Assembly (NCBI RefSeq): GCF_027451485.1
Contig: NZ_DAIDJE010000214.1
Coordinates: 1-64,000 of the forward strand
Direction of reading: 5' to 3'
DNA length: 64,000 nucleotides
Origin: Bradyrhizobium sp.
Lineage (GTDB): Bacteria > Pseudomonadota > Alphaproteobacteria > Rhizobiales > Xanthobacteraceae
Positions 55,582-64,000 of this stretch are shown here, piece after piece. The notes beneath the pieces are model-generated. The model was given only the letters and a program-made list of their open reading frames with translations, was not told where the DNA came from and did no database searches. A program made the translations under genes and the position numbers. The stretch's first letter is position 1; each line of letters starts with the position of its first letter.

Positions 55582-56778
55582 ATGACAAAACCATTCCGCA
55601 CCCTCGACGACGTCGATGTGAAGGGCAAACGTGTGCTGCTCCGCGTCGACCTCAACGTTCCCATGGAGCAGGGCCGCGTTACCGACGCTACCCGCCTCGA
55701 ACGCGTGGCCCCGACCATCAGCGAAATCGCCAGCAAGGGCGGCAAGGTCATCCTGCTCGCGCATTTCGGCCGGCCCAAGGGACGCGACCCCAAGGAATCG
55801 CTGAAGCCCGTGGCCACGGCACTGTCGCATGTGATCGACAAGCCGGTCGCGTTTGCCGAGGACTGCATCGGCGAGACGGCCGCGAAAGCTGTCGCGGCCA
55901 TGAAGGACGGCGACATCCTCTGTCTGGAAAACACCCGCTTCCATAAAGAGGAAGAAAAGAACGACGGCAGCTTCGTCGCGGAACTGGCCAAACTCGGCGA
56001 CATCTGGGTGAACGACGCCTTCTCCGCCGCCCACCGCGCCCATGCCTCGACCGAAGGCCTCGGTCACAAGCTCCCCGCCTACGCCGGGCGCACCATGCAG
56101 GCCGAACTCGATGCGTTAAGCAAGGCGCTGGAAGCGCCGACGCGGCCGGTGATCGCGATCATCGGCGGCGCGAAAGTATCGACCAAGATCGACCTGTTGG
56201 AAAACCTTGTCAGCAAGGTCGATGCGCTCGTCATCGGCGGCGGCATGGCCAACACCTTCCTGCACGCGCAGGGCATCGGTGTCGGCAAGTCGCTCGCGGA
56301 GAAGGACCTCGCGGCCACCGCGCTGCGGATCATGGAGAAAGCAACCGCGGCCAATTGCGCGATCCTGTTGCCGGTCGACGCCGTGGTGGCGTTTCATTTT
56401 GCCGCCAATTCCCCGTCGCACGCCTATGGCCTCGACGCCATTCCCTCCGACGGCATGATCCTCGACGTCGGCCCGCAATCAGTGGCGCGCATTCACGCCG
56501 CCATCGATGATGCCAAGACGCTGGTCTGGAACGGGCCGCTCGGCGCCTTCGAGATGACGCCGTTCGATCGCGGCACGGTGGTTGCGGCGCGCCATGCCGC
56601 CGAGCGCACCAAGGCGAAAAAGCTGGTTTCCGTCGCGGGCGGCGGCGACACGGTCGCAGCGCTCAACCAGGCCGGCGTGGCCGGCGATTTCAGCTATGTG
56701 TCCACCGCGGGCGGGGCCTTCCTGGAATGGATGGAAGGGAAACCCCTGCCCGGCGTCGAGGTTTTGAAGAAGCAATAA
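55582..56778 (+). CDS. pgk: Phosphoglycerate kinase
   Basis: The 398-residue enzyme begins [20 protein letters not shown] and has [11 protein letters not shown], the two-domain kinase fold, and the nucleotide-binding GGGDTVAAL near the end. It transfers phosphate between 1,3-bisphosphoglycerate and ADP. AAGGA lies eight bases before the ATG at 55582. It lies 40 bp upstream of the class II aldolase. Confidence 0.97.
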   Translation: MTKPFRTLDDVDVKGKRVLLRVDLNVPMEQGRVTDATRLERVAPTISEIASKGGKVILLAHFGRPKGRDPKESLKPVATALSHVIDKPVAFAEDCIGETAAKAVAAMKDGDILCLENTRFHKEEEKNDGSFVAELAKLGDIWVNDAFSAAHRAHASTEGLGHKLPAYAGRTMQAELDALSKALEAPTRPVIAIIGGAKVSTKIDLLENLVSKVDALVIGGGMANTFLHAQGIGVGKSLAEKDLAATALRIMEKATAANCAILLPVDAVVAFHFAANSPSHAYGLDAIPSDGMILDVGPQSVARIHAAIDDAKTLVWNGPLGAFEMTPFDRGTVVAARHAAERTKAKKLVSVAGGGDTVAALNQAGVAGDFSYVSTAGGAFLEWMEGKPLPGVEVLKKQ

Positions 56779-56818
56779 TTCATATCGGGCGCTCAGCCCC
56801 AACGGGAGAACAGGTTTC

Positions 56819-57886
56819 ATGGCTCGGATCACCTTGCGCCAATTGCTCGATCACGCGGCGGAACACGACTACGGCGTCCCGGCCTTCAACATCAACAACA
56901 TGGAGCAGGCGCTGTCGATCATGGCGGCCGCTTCCGAAGTCGATGCGCCCGTCATCATCCAGGCCTCGCGTGGCGCGCGTTCCTATGCCAATGACGTCAT
57001 GCTCCGCCATATGATGGACGCCGTCACTGAAATCTATCCGCAGATTCCGGTCTGCGTGCACCTCGATCACGGCAATGAGCCCGCAACCTGCATGACCGCG
57101 ATCCAGGCCGGCTTCACCTCCGTGATGATGGACGGCTCCCTGAAGGCCGACGGCAAGACGCCAGGCGACTGGGACTACAATGTCGGCGTGACCAAGACCG
57201 TCACCAACATGGCCCATCTCGGCGGCATTTCGGTCGAAGGCGAGCTCGGCGTGCTCGGCTCGCTCGAGACCGGCATGGGCGACAAGGAAGACGGCCACGG
57301 CGCCGAAGGCAAGCTGTCACACGACCAGCTTCTGACCAATCCCGACGAGGCCGTAAAATTCGTCAAGGAGACCAAGGTCGACGCACTTGCGATCGCGATG
57401 GGCACCTCGCACGGCGCCTACAAGTTCACCCGCAAGCCCGACGGCGACATACTCGCCATGAACGTGATCGAGGAAATACACGGCAAGCTGCCGAACATGC
57501 ATCTCGTGATGCACGGCTCGTCCTCGGTGCCGCAGGATTTGCAGGATATCATCAACGCCAACGGCGGCAAGATGAAGCCGACCTGGGGTGTGCCGGTCGC
57601 CGAAATCCAGCGCGGTATCAAGAACGGCGTGCGCAAGATCAACATCGACACCGATAACCGGATGGCAATGACAGGCCAGATCCGCAAGGTGCTGAAGGAA
57701 AATCCGGAAGAGTTCGACCCGCGCAAGTATCTCAAGCCCGCCATGGAAGCGATGACCAGGCTGTGCAAGCAGCGGCTTGAGGAGTTCAACACTGCGGGAC
57801 AAGCGACCAAGATCAAGCGCGTGCTCACGCCCGCCGAAATGGCCAAGCGCTACGCCAAGGGCGAGCTCGACCCCCGCGTCGCTTAG
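56819..57886 (+). CDS. Fructose-bisphosphate aldolase, class II
   Basis: The 355-residue zinc-dependent aldolase has [11 protein letters not shown] and the family's [25 protein letters not shown] and [17 protein letters not shown]. Its length and sequence style fit the CbbA/Fba group of Calvin-cycle and glycolytic enzymes in alphaproteobacteria. It follows pgk at 40 bp. A second, unrelated (class I) aldolase follows. Confidence 0.95.
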   Translation: MARITLRQLLDHAAEHDYGVPAFNINNMEQALSIMAAASEVDAPVIIQASRGARSYANDVMLRHMMDAVTEIYPQIPVCVHLDHGNEPATCMTAIQAGFTSVMMDGSLKADGKTPGDWDYNVGVTKTVTNMAHLGGISVEGELGVLGSLETGMGDKEDGHGAEGKLSHDQLLTNPDEAVKFVKETKVDALAIAMGTSHGAYKFTRKPDGDILAMNVIEEIHGKLPNMHLVMHGSSSVPQDLQDIINANGGKMKPTWGVPVAEIQRGIKNGVRKINIDTDNRMAMTGQIRKVLKENPEEFDPRKYLKPAMEAMTRLCKQRLEEFNTAGQATKIKRVLTPAEMAKRYAKGELDPRVA

Positions 57887-57924
57887 CAATCCCGAAGCTG
57901 GCGTCGCCGGATATTGCTAAGGGC

Positions 57925-58040
57925 TGTCATCGTCCTGCGCGACCGGACGATCCGGTATTCCGGAGACGGTCGCGTGAGCCGAGAAGCCGCGGCGTATTGG
58001 ATAGCGCCCGAGGGAGCCTGTCCTCGGGCGGCGCCTGGGC
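57925..58040. repeat. Dispersed palindromic repeat of Bradyrhizobium/Rhodopseudomonas type
   Basis: The stretch reads tcatcgtcctgcg...ggacgatccggtattccgga...gagccgagaagccgcggcg then tattggat. I recognise this as a recurrent intergenic repeat in Bradyrhizobiaceae, with outer arms that pair (atcgtcc/ggacgat). It occupies most of the gap between the two aldolase genes. The rest of the gap (to 58185) shows only the ribosome site CGGAGGACG. Confidence 0.6.
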
Positions 58041-58185
58041 CGAGCCGTTGGCGGCCGATGCCCCTGAGACAAGAGCCGAAATCAGGGCCCGGGACCAGCC
58101 CTGCGACCAACATCAACCTCCTCTTTTGCCCGAGAACGGTCTATTTTGGCCGCCAAAAGCGGGCAGCTTCCGGAGGACGTTTGCG

Positions 58186-59211
58186 ATGAATCTCGCCGAT
58201 CTCAACAAAGTCGCCCTTGCCATGGTCACACCGGGCAAAGGCATTCTCGCCGCCGATGAATCGACCGGCACCATCAAGAAGCGCTTCGACGCCATCAAGG
58301 TGGAATCGACCGAGGACAACCGCCGCGACTATCGCGAGATGTTGTTCCGCTCGCAGGAGGCGATGAGCAAATATATCTCCGGCGTCATCCTCTACGACGA
58401 AACCATCTGGCAGAACGCGAAAGACGGAACCCCGCTGGTCAAGCTGATCGAGCAGGCCGGCTCCATCCCCGGCATCAAGGTGGACGAGGGCACGCAGGCC
58501 TTGCCGAATTGTCCGGGTGAACTCGTTACCGTCGGTCTCGACAAGCTTGCCGAGCGGCTGAAGAAATATTACGAGCGCGGCGCGCGCTTTGCGAAATGGC
58601 GCGCCGTGATCGATATCGGCAGCGGCATCCCCTCGATGACGGCGATCCACGTCAATGCCCATGCCTTGGCGCGTTACGCCGCGCTGTGCCAGGCGGCGCA
58701 GATCGTGCCGATCGTCGAGCCGGAAGTGCTGATGGACGGCGATCACGATATCGACCGCTGCTATGAGGTGACGGGCCGCGTGCTCAACAAGACATTCCAG
58801 GAGCTGCGCGTGCAGCGCGTCGCATTGGAAGGCATGATCCTCAAGCCCAACATGGTCATCGCGGGCAAGAAATCCGGCAAGCAGGCCGGCGTGCAGGACG
58901 TCGCCGAAAAGACTGTCCGTCTTCTCAAGGCATGCGTGCCGGCGGCCGTACCCGGCATCGCGTTTCTGTCCGGCGGACAATCCGACGAAGAAGCTACCGC
59001 GCATCTCAACGCCATCAACGCGATCGGTAACCTGCCATGGAAGATTACCTTCTCCTATGGTCGCGCGTTGCAGGCTGCGCCGCAAAAGGCATGGTCCGGC
59101 AAATCCGAGAACGTTCCGGCTGGCCAGCGCGCCTTTATCCATCGCGCGCATATGAACGGCCTTGCGAGCACTGGTAAATGGGCGGCCGACCTCGAAAAGA
59201 AGGCCGCTTGA
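58186..59211 (+). CDS. Fructose-bisphosphate aldolase, class I
   Basis: The 341-residue enzyme begins MNLADLNKVALAMVTPGKGI, with ILAADESTGTIKKRF, the Schiff-base lysine in LEGMILKPNMV, and FLSGGQSDEEAT. It makes the same reaction as the class II gene next to it but without metal. I start at 58186, set by GGAGG nine bases upstream; the longer frame crosses a repeat. It overlaps the next gene. Confidence 0.95.
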   Translation: MNLADLNKVALAMVTPGKGILAADESTGTIKKRFDAIKVESTEDNRRDYREMLFRSQEAMSKYISGVILYDETIWQNAKDGTPLVKLIEQAGSIPGIKVDEGTQALPNCPGELVTVGLDKLAERLKKYYERGARFAKWRAVIDIGSGIPSMTAIHVNAHALARYAALCQAAQIVPIVEPEVLMDGDHDIDRCYEVTGRVLNKTFQELRVQRVALEGMILKPNMVIAGKKSGKQAGVQDVAEKTVRLLKACVPAAVPGIAFLSGGQSDEEATAHLNAINAIGNLPWKITFSYGRALQAAPQKAWSGKSENVPAGQRAFIHRAHMNGLASTGKWAADLEKKAA

Positions 59212-59894
59212 AATTGACGTCCAAGACTATTCCGCCGCGGCCGCTCCCGCGCCTCTATCTGGCAACGCCGGTGATCGAGGACCCGCAACCGCTGGCGGAA
59301 TTGCTGCCGTCCCTGCTCGAGGCAGCCGATGTGGCCGCCGTGCTGCTGCGGTTGAAAACTTCCGACCCACGCACGCTGATCTCGCGCATCAAGGCGCTCG
59401 CACCCATCGTTCAGAACAAGGGCGCGGCGCTGCTGCTTGAGGGAAATGCCGAGCTCGTGGCGCGCGCGGGCGCGGATGGCGCGCATTTGCCCGACCTCAC
59501 CACCTTTGAAGAAGCGCTGCCGACCCTCAAGCCTGACCGTATCGCCGGCGTCGGCGGCCTTGCGACGCGGCACGATGCGATGACGGCTGGCGAACTCGGC
59601 GCCGACTACGTGCTGTTCGGCGAACCCGACGAAAACGGATCACGCCCGTCTGCGACGGCGATCGCCGAGCGCCTCGCTTGGTGGGACGAATTGTTTGAAG
59701 TGCCGTCGGTCGGCTTTGCCGCCACGCTGGAGGAGGCCGGCCGCTTCGCCGGCGCCGGCGCCGATTTCATTCTCGCAGGCGACTTTATCTGGAACGCGGC
59801 GGAAGGACCGGCAGCTTCGCTCCGCACGACCGAGGCTGCCATCCACAAAGCGCAAGCCGGAGTGCCGGCCAAGGCCGAAGCGCCGCAGGGGTAA
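59208..59894 (+). CDS. ThiE-like (thiamine phosphate synthase family) protein
   Basis: The 228-residue TIM-barrel-like protein has LYLATPVI, LLRLKTSDP, ARAGADGAHLPD and LGADYVLFGEPDENG in the order seen in thiamine phosphate synthase. However, the IND-type metal-binding motif reads LLEGN here, and the HLGQxD motif reads HLPDL, so it may not make thiamine phosphate. I prefer the TTG at 59208, which overlaps the aldolase stop (TTGA) and follows AAGAAGG; an ATG at 59178 would overlap further. Confidence 0.75.
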   Translation: MKLTSKTIPPRPLPRLYLATPVIEDPQPLAELLPSLLEAADVAAVLLRLKTSDPRTLISRIKALAPIVQNKGAALLLEGNAELVARAGADGAHLPDLTTFEEALPTLKPDRIAGVGGLATRHDAMTAGELGADYVLFGEPDENGSRPSATAIAERLAWWDELFEVPSVGFAATLEEAGRFAGAGADFILAGDFIWNAAEGPAASLRTTEAAIHKAQAGVPAKAEAPQG

Positions 59895-59902
59895 GGCCGG
59901 AA

Positions 59903-60964
59903 ATGAGAATCGCGCGTTCTAGTCTGCTCGGCGCCGCCCTGATGCTGGCGAGCCACGCATCGGCGCAGGTTTCGCTGTCGCCGCCCGGCGCCGCGCCGGA
60001 AAAACCTGCGGCAGCGCCGGCGAAGCCAGCGCCCGAAAAGCCGAAGGCACGACCGAGCGCCGCCAAAAAGCCGGCGCCGGAGCCCTCCCCGCAGCCGGCG
60101 GCCGCCGCCACGCCGGAGCCGGACAATCCCAATGTCGATCTGGTCTATGGCGCTTTCCAGCGCGGGCTCTACAAGACCGCTTATGACCTGGCGATGAAAC
60201 GCGTGCAGGAAAACGGCGACCCCAAGGCCATGACCATGCTCGGCGAGCTCTACAAGAACGGGCTCGGCGTCGGTCGCGACGATGCCAAAGCCGCCGAATG
60301 GTACAAGCGCGGCGCCGATGCCGGCGACCGCGAGGCGATGTTCGAACTGGGGATGATACGGCTGGAAGGCCGCGGCAGCCTGGTCAATCGTCCGGAAGCT
60401 GCGAAGCTGTTCGCCTCTTCCGCCAAACTGGGCAATCCGAAGGCGGCTTATAATCTCGCTTTGCTGTATCTCGGCGGCGAAGTGCTGCCCCAGGACGTCA
60501 GGCGCGCGGCGGAATTGATGCGGGTCGCGGCAGACGCCGGCAATCCGGAGGCCGAATATGCGCTCGCGACCTTCTACAAGGAGGGCACCGGCGTGCCGAA
60601 GGACCTGGAAAAGGCAGGACGCCTGCTCCAGGCGGCCACCATCGCCGGCAACATCGACGCCGAGGTCGAATACGCAATTGCGCTGTTCAACGGCAGCGGG
60701 ATGCCGAAAAACGAGGCCGCGGCGGTCGAGCTGTTGCGCAAGGCGGCGAGGCAAAACAACCCGATCGCACAGAACCGCCTGGCGCGGGTGCTGGCGAGCG
60801 GCAATGGCGCGCCGGTCGACAAGGTCGAGGCGCTGAAATGGCACACCATTGCCAAGACAGCCGGCAAGGGCGATCCGGAGCTCGACGAGATGCTCTCCAC
60901 GATGAGCCCGCAGGATAAGGCCAAGGCGGCGGCCGCGGTCCACAAGTGGTTCGGCACCAAATGA
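59903..60964 (+). CDS. Sel1-like repeat protein, exported
   Basis: The 353-residue protein has a signal peptide (MRIARSSLLGAALMLASHASA), a Pro/Ala/Lys-rich linker (about 25-75), then about six Sel1-like repeats (for example AMTMLGELYKNGLGVGRDDAKAAEWYKRGA, about 110-139; LYLGGEVLPQDVRRAAELM). Such repeats bind proteins; function unknown. It starts 8 bp after the ThiE-like gene. Confidence 0.88.
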   Translation: MRIARSSLLGAALMLASHASAQVSLSPPGAAPEKPAAAPAKPAPEKPKARPSAAKKPAPEPSPQPAAAATPEPDNPNVDLVYGAFQRGLYKTAYDLAMKRVQENGDPKAMTMLGELYKNGLGVGRDDAKAAEWYKRGADAGDREAMFELGMIRLEGRGSLVNRPEAAKLFASSAKLGNPKAAYNLALLYLGGEVLPQDVRRAAELMRVAADAGNPEAEYALATFYKEGTGVPKDLEKAGRLLQAATIAGNIDAEVEYAIALFNGSGMPKNEAAAVELLRKAARQNNPIAQNRLARVLASGNGAPVDKVEALKWHTIAKTAGKGDPELDEMLSTMSPQDKAKAAAAVHKWFGTK

Positions 60965-61046
60965 GCTTGACGGCGTCACCGGCAACGGGCACGCACATCT
61001 GTCTTCGCTGAGCCAACCTGCCCCTGGAACTAACCAGCCTGAGATC

Positions 61047-61841
61047 ATGCTGCAATCAGCCCTCCTCAATGTCATGGTCAAGGCCGCTCGCCGCGCCGGC
61101 CGCAGCCTCAAGCGCGACCTCGGCGAAATCGAAAATCTGCAAGTATCGATGAAGGGACCGGCCAATTTCGTCAGCCTGGCTGACAAGCGCGCCGAAGAGA
61201 TGCTTTACGAGGATCTCGCCAAGGCGCGTCCCGGCTACGGGTTCATCGGCGAGGAAGGCGGCACGCGCGAGGGCGCCGACAAAAGCCACACCTGGATCGT
61301 CGATCCGCTCGACGGCACCACGAATTTCCTGCATGGCATCCCGCAATTTGCAATCTCGATCGCGCTCCAGCGCGAGGGCACGGTGATTGCGGGGCTGATC
61401 TACAATCCGGCCAACGACGAGCTCTATACTGCCGAACGCGGCAAAGGCGCCTTCCTCAACGATCAGCGCCTGCGCGTTGCGGGCAGACGCAAGCTGAACG
61501 AATGCGTGATCGCCTGCGGCTTGCCGCATATCGGACGCGGCGATCATGAGCTGTCGCGCCGGGAAATGGCCGAACTGCAAAATCGCGTCGCCGGCCTGCG
61601 TCGCTTCGGCGCGGCCTCGCTCGATATGGCTTTTGTCGCGGCCGGCCGCCTCGACGGCTATTGGGAGCGCAACCTGCAACCGTGGGACATGGCGGCCGGT
61701 CAGATCCTCGTGCGTGAAGCCGGCGGCGTGGTCTCCGGAATAGCCGGCAACGACGATCCGCTTCAAACCGGCAGCGTGATCTGCGGCAACGAATTCGTCC
61801 ACGGCGAGCTGGTGAAGATCTTAAAGCCGCTCGGGCAGTGA
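61047..61841 (+). CDS. Inositol monophosphatase family protein
   Basis: The 264-residue protein has the lithium-sensitive phosphatase motifs FIGEEGG, WIVDPLDGTTNFLHG and WDMAAGQILVREAGG. It removes phosphate from inositol phosphate or a related sugar phosphate; family members also act on NADP or 3'-phosphoadenosine phosphate. It is a SuhB-like size. Palindromic repeats follow after its stop. Confidence 0.93.
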   Translation: MLQSALLNVMVKAARRAGRSLKRDLGEIENLQVSMKGPANFVSLADKRAEEMLYEDLAKARPGYGFIGEEGGTREGADKSHTWIVDPLDGTTNFLHGIPQFAISIALQREGTVIAGLIYNPANDELYTAERGKGAFLNDQRLRVAGRRKLNECVIACGLPHIGRGDHELSRREMAELQNRVAGLRRFGAASLDMAFVAAGRLDGYWERNLQPWDMAAGQILVREAGGVVSGIAGNDDPLQTGSVICGNEFVHGELVKILKPLGQ

Positions 61842-61857
61842 GATAGACGTTCAATTC

Positions 61858-61992
61858 TAACATTCGCATCCCTTCCCGGCAGGCAGTTTTGCGGATGTTG
61901 GAATCAAAGGGCCACCAGGCAAACATATGTTTCTAGTGGAGATTAGGATTTGACATTCGCTTCGAATGTCAAATCCACTTCGCTAGCTGACG
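61858..61992. repeat. Pair of palindromes after the inositol monophosphatase gene
   Basis: First, attctaacattcgc (near 61855) pairs with gcggatgttggaat (about 61889-61902) with two mismatches. Second, gatttgacattcg and cgaatgtcaaatc (about 61946-61974) form a 13-bp perfect stem with a 3-base loop. A two-palindrome plan like the other elements is visible, but the sequences differ. From here to 62059 I see no gene. Confidence 0.55.
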
Positions 61993-62059
61993 CAAGACCC
62001 TTCCTGATCGGATCAGAATCAATTACTCATTGGCCCGTCATTCACGTTGATGATGCCGG

Positions 62060-63898
62060 ATGAATCGTCGCGAGCGCAGGTCGGCGTCCAAGGCTGCACG
62101 GCACACCCCCTCGCCGGCTACGCCGGCAGCGCTTTATGAAGCTGGTTTGCAGCATTTTATCGCTGGTCGGCATCTAGACGCCCAGGTCTGTTGCCAGAAA
62201 GCGCTTGCAATCGACGCAGCACACGCGGAAACGTTGCACCTGGCCGGTCAGCTCTGCCTCGAGGCCGGACAATTTGATCACGCAGTCGAGTGGATATCGC
62301 GCGCGCTCAGGCAGCAGCCGAAGACCGACTATCTGACCAATCTCGGCATCGCGCTTCTGAAGCAGGGACGTCGCGAAGACGCCCTCGCGACTTTCGACAA
62401 GGCGGTGCAACTCGAGCCCGATAATCCAGGCCTATGGAAAAATCTCGGCGACCTGCTGCTTGATATGGAGCGCCTCGAGGAAGCAGCGCTGACTTATCAG
62501 CACGCGCTGAAGCTCAATCCCTGTCTTTGGGAGGCCGCACACAGAGCGGGCTTTCTCCTTCATCGACTGGGTCGCACCGAAGAAGCTTTTGCCTGCTTCA
62601 ATCTGCACGAAAAAATGCCGGCTGATAGCAGCCTCAAGCTGCAGATGCGCGCGCTTGCGATGTATATCCTGGACAGGTTCGAGGAAGGCTTGCAGGACAT
62701 CAAGCGAGCCTATGCACTCGATCCCACCAACGCCGGAACCTGCAGTTACGCCGGCGCGCTGCTCCGCCAGCTCAAGCGAGATGCAGAGGCGCTACCATGG
62801 TTCGACCGCGCGATCAGCCTCCAGCCGAACTTTCTTGCCGCGTTTCACAACAAGGCATTGGCGCTTGCGCAGCTTCATCGATTTGATGAAGCCATTGCGA
62901 TTTACGATCAGATAAAGGCGATCAGCTCCACCGATGGGACAGCGGATTTTGACGCCTCACTCATCCGGCTGTTGACCGGGAATTTCGAAGCCGGCTGGGC
63001 CGGGCGGGAAGCCAGGTCAAGGGTTCCGGGTTTGGCTGTTGCCAGTTTCGAATTTTCCCAGCCAAGGTGGCTCGGCAAGGAACCTCTCGACGGCAAAACG
63101 ATTCTGGTTCCCGAAGACGAGGGAATGGGCGACACCATCCAATTTGCGCGTTACGTGCCGATGCTGGCCGCGCGCGGCGCTCGCGTCATTCTATGCGTCA
63201 ACGACCCGATATATCCGTTGCTGGCGGGAATGTCCGGCGTCTCGCAGTGTCTTCCGAAATCCGCACCTGCGCTGCCGACCTTCGATATGTATTGTCCAGT
63301 CGGTTCTCTGCCGTTGGCCTTCGAAACCCGCCTGGAGACGATCCCGCCAGGCGTCGGCTACCTGCCCCAGCCCTCGAAAGCGCGCGTGCAAATCTGGGAG
63401 GACCGGCTTTCTGGATCCGGCGCAGCCAATAAGCTACGCGTGGGCCTCGTCTGGTCCGGCAACCCAAAGCATCCGAACGACCGTAATCGATCGATCCCGA
63501 TCGAGATGTATCGGGCTCTGCTCGATCTCGACGCCACCTTCATCAGCCTTCAGAAGGAGCCGAGGCCGGATGACAAGTCCGTGCTCGAGCAAGCGGACAT
63601 TATCGACATAGGCGCGCATCTGACCGACTTCACCGAGACCGCCGCGCTCATCACCTGTCTTGACCTCGTGATCACGGTCGACACGAGCGTCGCGCATCTC
63701 TCTGGTGCGCTAGGCCGTCCGACCTGGATCCTGCTGCCCTATCTGCCGGATTGGCGCTGGCTTCTCAATCGCACCGACAGCCCCTGGTATCCGACCGTCC
63801 GCCTGTTCCGGCAGGATGAAACACGCGACTATGGCCGCGTTGTCGACAGGGTACGGAGCGAGCTGGCCGGAATGATTGCGGCAAGCAAATCTGGTTGA
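62060..63898 (+). CDS. TPR protein fused to a glycosyltransferase-9-like domain
   Basis: The 612-residue protein has about eight N-terminal TPR units (about 25-300; for example LGIALLKQGRREDALATFDKAVQLEPDNPG) and a C-terminal domain (about 310-605) with VGLVWSGNPKHPNDRNRSIP and ITVDTSVAHLSGALGRPTWIL, the pattern of ADP-heptose LPS heptosyltransferase-type (GT9) folds. TPR-glycosyltransferase fusions are numerous in Bradyrhizobium; the acceptor is unknown. The ATG at 62060 has no strong ribosome site. Confidence 0.85.
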   Translation: MNRRERRSASKAARHTPSPATPAALYEAGLQHFIAGRHLDAQVCCQKALAIDAAHAETLHLAGQLCLEAGQFDHAVEWISRALRQQPKTDYLTNLGIALLKQGRREDALATFDKAVQLEPDNPGLWKNLGDLLLDMERLEEAALTYQHALKLNPCLWEAAHRAGFLLHRLGRTEEAFACFNLHEKMPADSSLKLQMRALAMYILDRFEEGLQDIKRAYALDPTNAGTCSYAGALLRQLKRDAEALPWFDRAISLQPNFLAAFHNKALALAQLHRFDEAIAIYDQIKAISSTDGTADFDASLIRLLTGNFEAGWAGREARSRVPGLAVASFEFSQPRWLGKEPLDGKTILVPEDEGMGDTIQFARYVPMLAARGARVILCVNDPIYPLLAGMSGVSQCLPKSAPALPTFDMYCPVGSLPLAFETRLETIPPGVGYLPQPSKARVQIWEDRLSGSGAANKLRVGLVWSGNPKHPNDRNRSIPIEMYRALLDLDATFISLQKEPRPDDKSVLEQADIIDIGAHLTDFTETAALITCLDLVITVDTSVAHLSGALGRPTWILLPYLPDWRWLLNRTDSPWYPTVRLFRQDETRDYGRVVDRVRSELAGMIAASKSG

Positions 63899-64000
63899 CA
63901 TTCTACCCGCAAGCGACTGCCCGGCGCCGTTTTGAACACAGCCAAGGAACCTCGGGCCGCGGGCGACGGTTGCCCCGCGACAAAAGGGGAGTTGAAGGCG
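63899..64000. other. Window end, no gene seen
   Basis: About 100 bp after the TPR-glycosyltransferase stop; no frame or hairpin is evident. Confidence 0.5.

Overview
The window looks like a stretch of a Bradyrhizobium-type chromosome (Alphaproteobacteria, Nitrobacteraceae). It is GC-rich. It carries several protein types common in that group (DUF2852, DUF4142, DUF4164, MctP, cytosolic chemoreceptors, TPR-glycosyltransferase fusions) and intergenic repeats I recognise from Bradyrhizobium/Rhodopseudomonas genomes. This assignment is inference from protein style and gene order; no rRNA or tRNA gene was seen.

Layout. 1-5.1 kb (minus): a truncated membrane PAS-GGDEF protein, then tolB-tolA-tolR-tolQ. 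5.1-16.7 kb: an accessory block with a DUF2852 gene and a TetR gene sharing a matched pair of operators, YCII/DGPF proteins, a serine hydrolase, a cupin, an SDR, a VOC protein, DoxX/SRPBCC remnants, an ECF42-type sigma factor with its DGPF partner, ghrA, a TetR/GST divergent pair and an NTF2-like protein. 16.8-20.7 kb (minus): ybgC-ruvB-cytidine deaminase-ruvA-ruvC and a YebC-type regulator. Because ybgC normally leads into tolQ, the accessory block appears to split a ruv-ybgC-tol locus.

20.9-26.7 kb: two cytosolic chemoreceptor paralogues (one with a PilZ-like insert), a YmdB-type phosphodiesterase, 5-formyltetrahydrofolate cyclo-ligase with a 6S RNA candidate just upstream, and a repeat-rich gene-free stretch. 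26.7-32.7 kb: a LysR regulator divergent from dabB-dabA, a predicted energy-coupled inorganic-carbon uptake system, followed by a DUF6671 zinc-ribbon gene. 32.9-40.8 kb (minus): an octaheme cytochrome-HEAT-TPR fusion, DUF2721, a small exported protein, an arylsulfatase and a GH79/heparanase-like hydrolase. 41.0-45.1 kb: a PQQ-type sugar dehydrogenase, a small cytochrome c, DUF4142, DUF3311 and an MctP-like monocarboxylate permease.

45.2-51.0 kb: a CHASE2-PAS-GGDEF-EAL protein, a FecR-domain protein with a Gly-Asn tail, and a TpsB-type outer-membrane transporter with no TpsA partner visible. 51.0-59.9 kb: zapA and DUF4164, then a central-carbon run tkt-gap-pgk-fba(class II)-fba(class I) and a ThiE-like protein, with palindromic repeats in the gaps. 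59.9-64 kb: a Sel1-repeat protein, inositol monophosphatase and a TPR-glycosyltransferase.

The strongest leads are the 19-bp operator pair that links the TetR gene to DUF2852, the dab operon with its extra DUF6671 gene, the interrupted ruv-tol locus, and a two-module palindromic element that repeatedly sits directly against stop codons.
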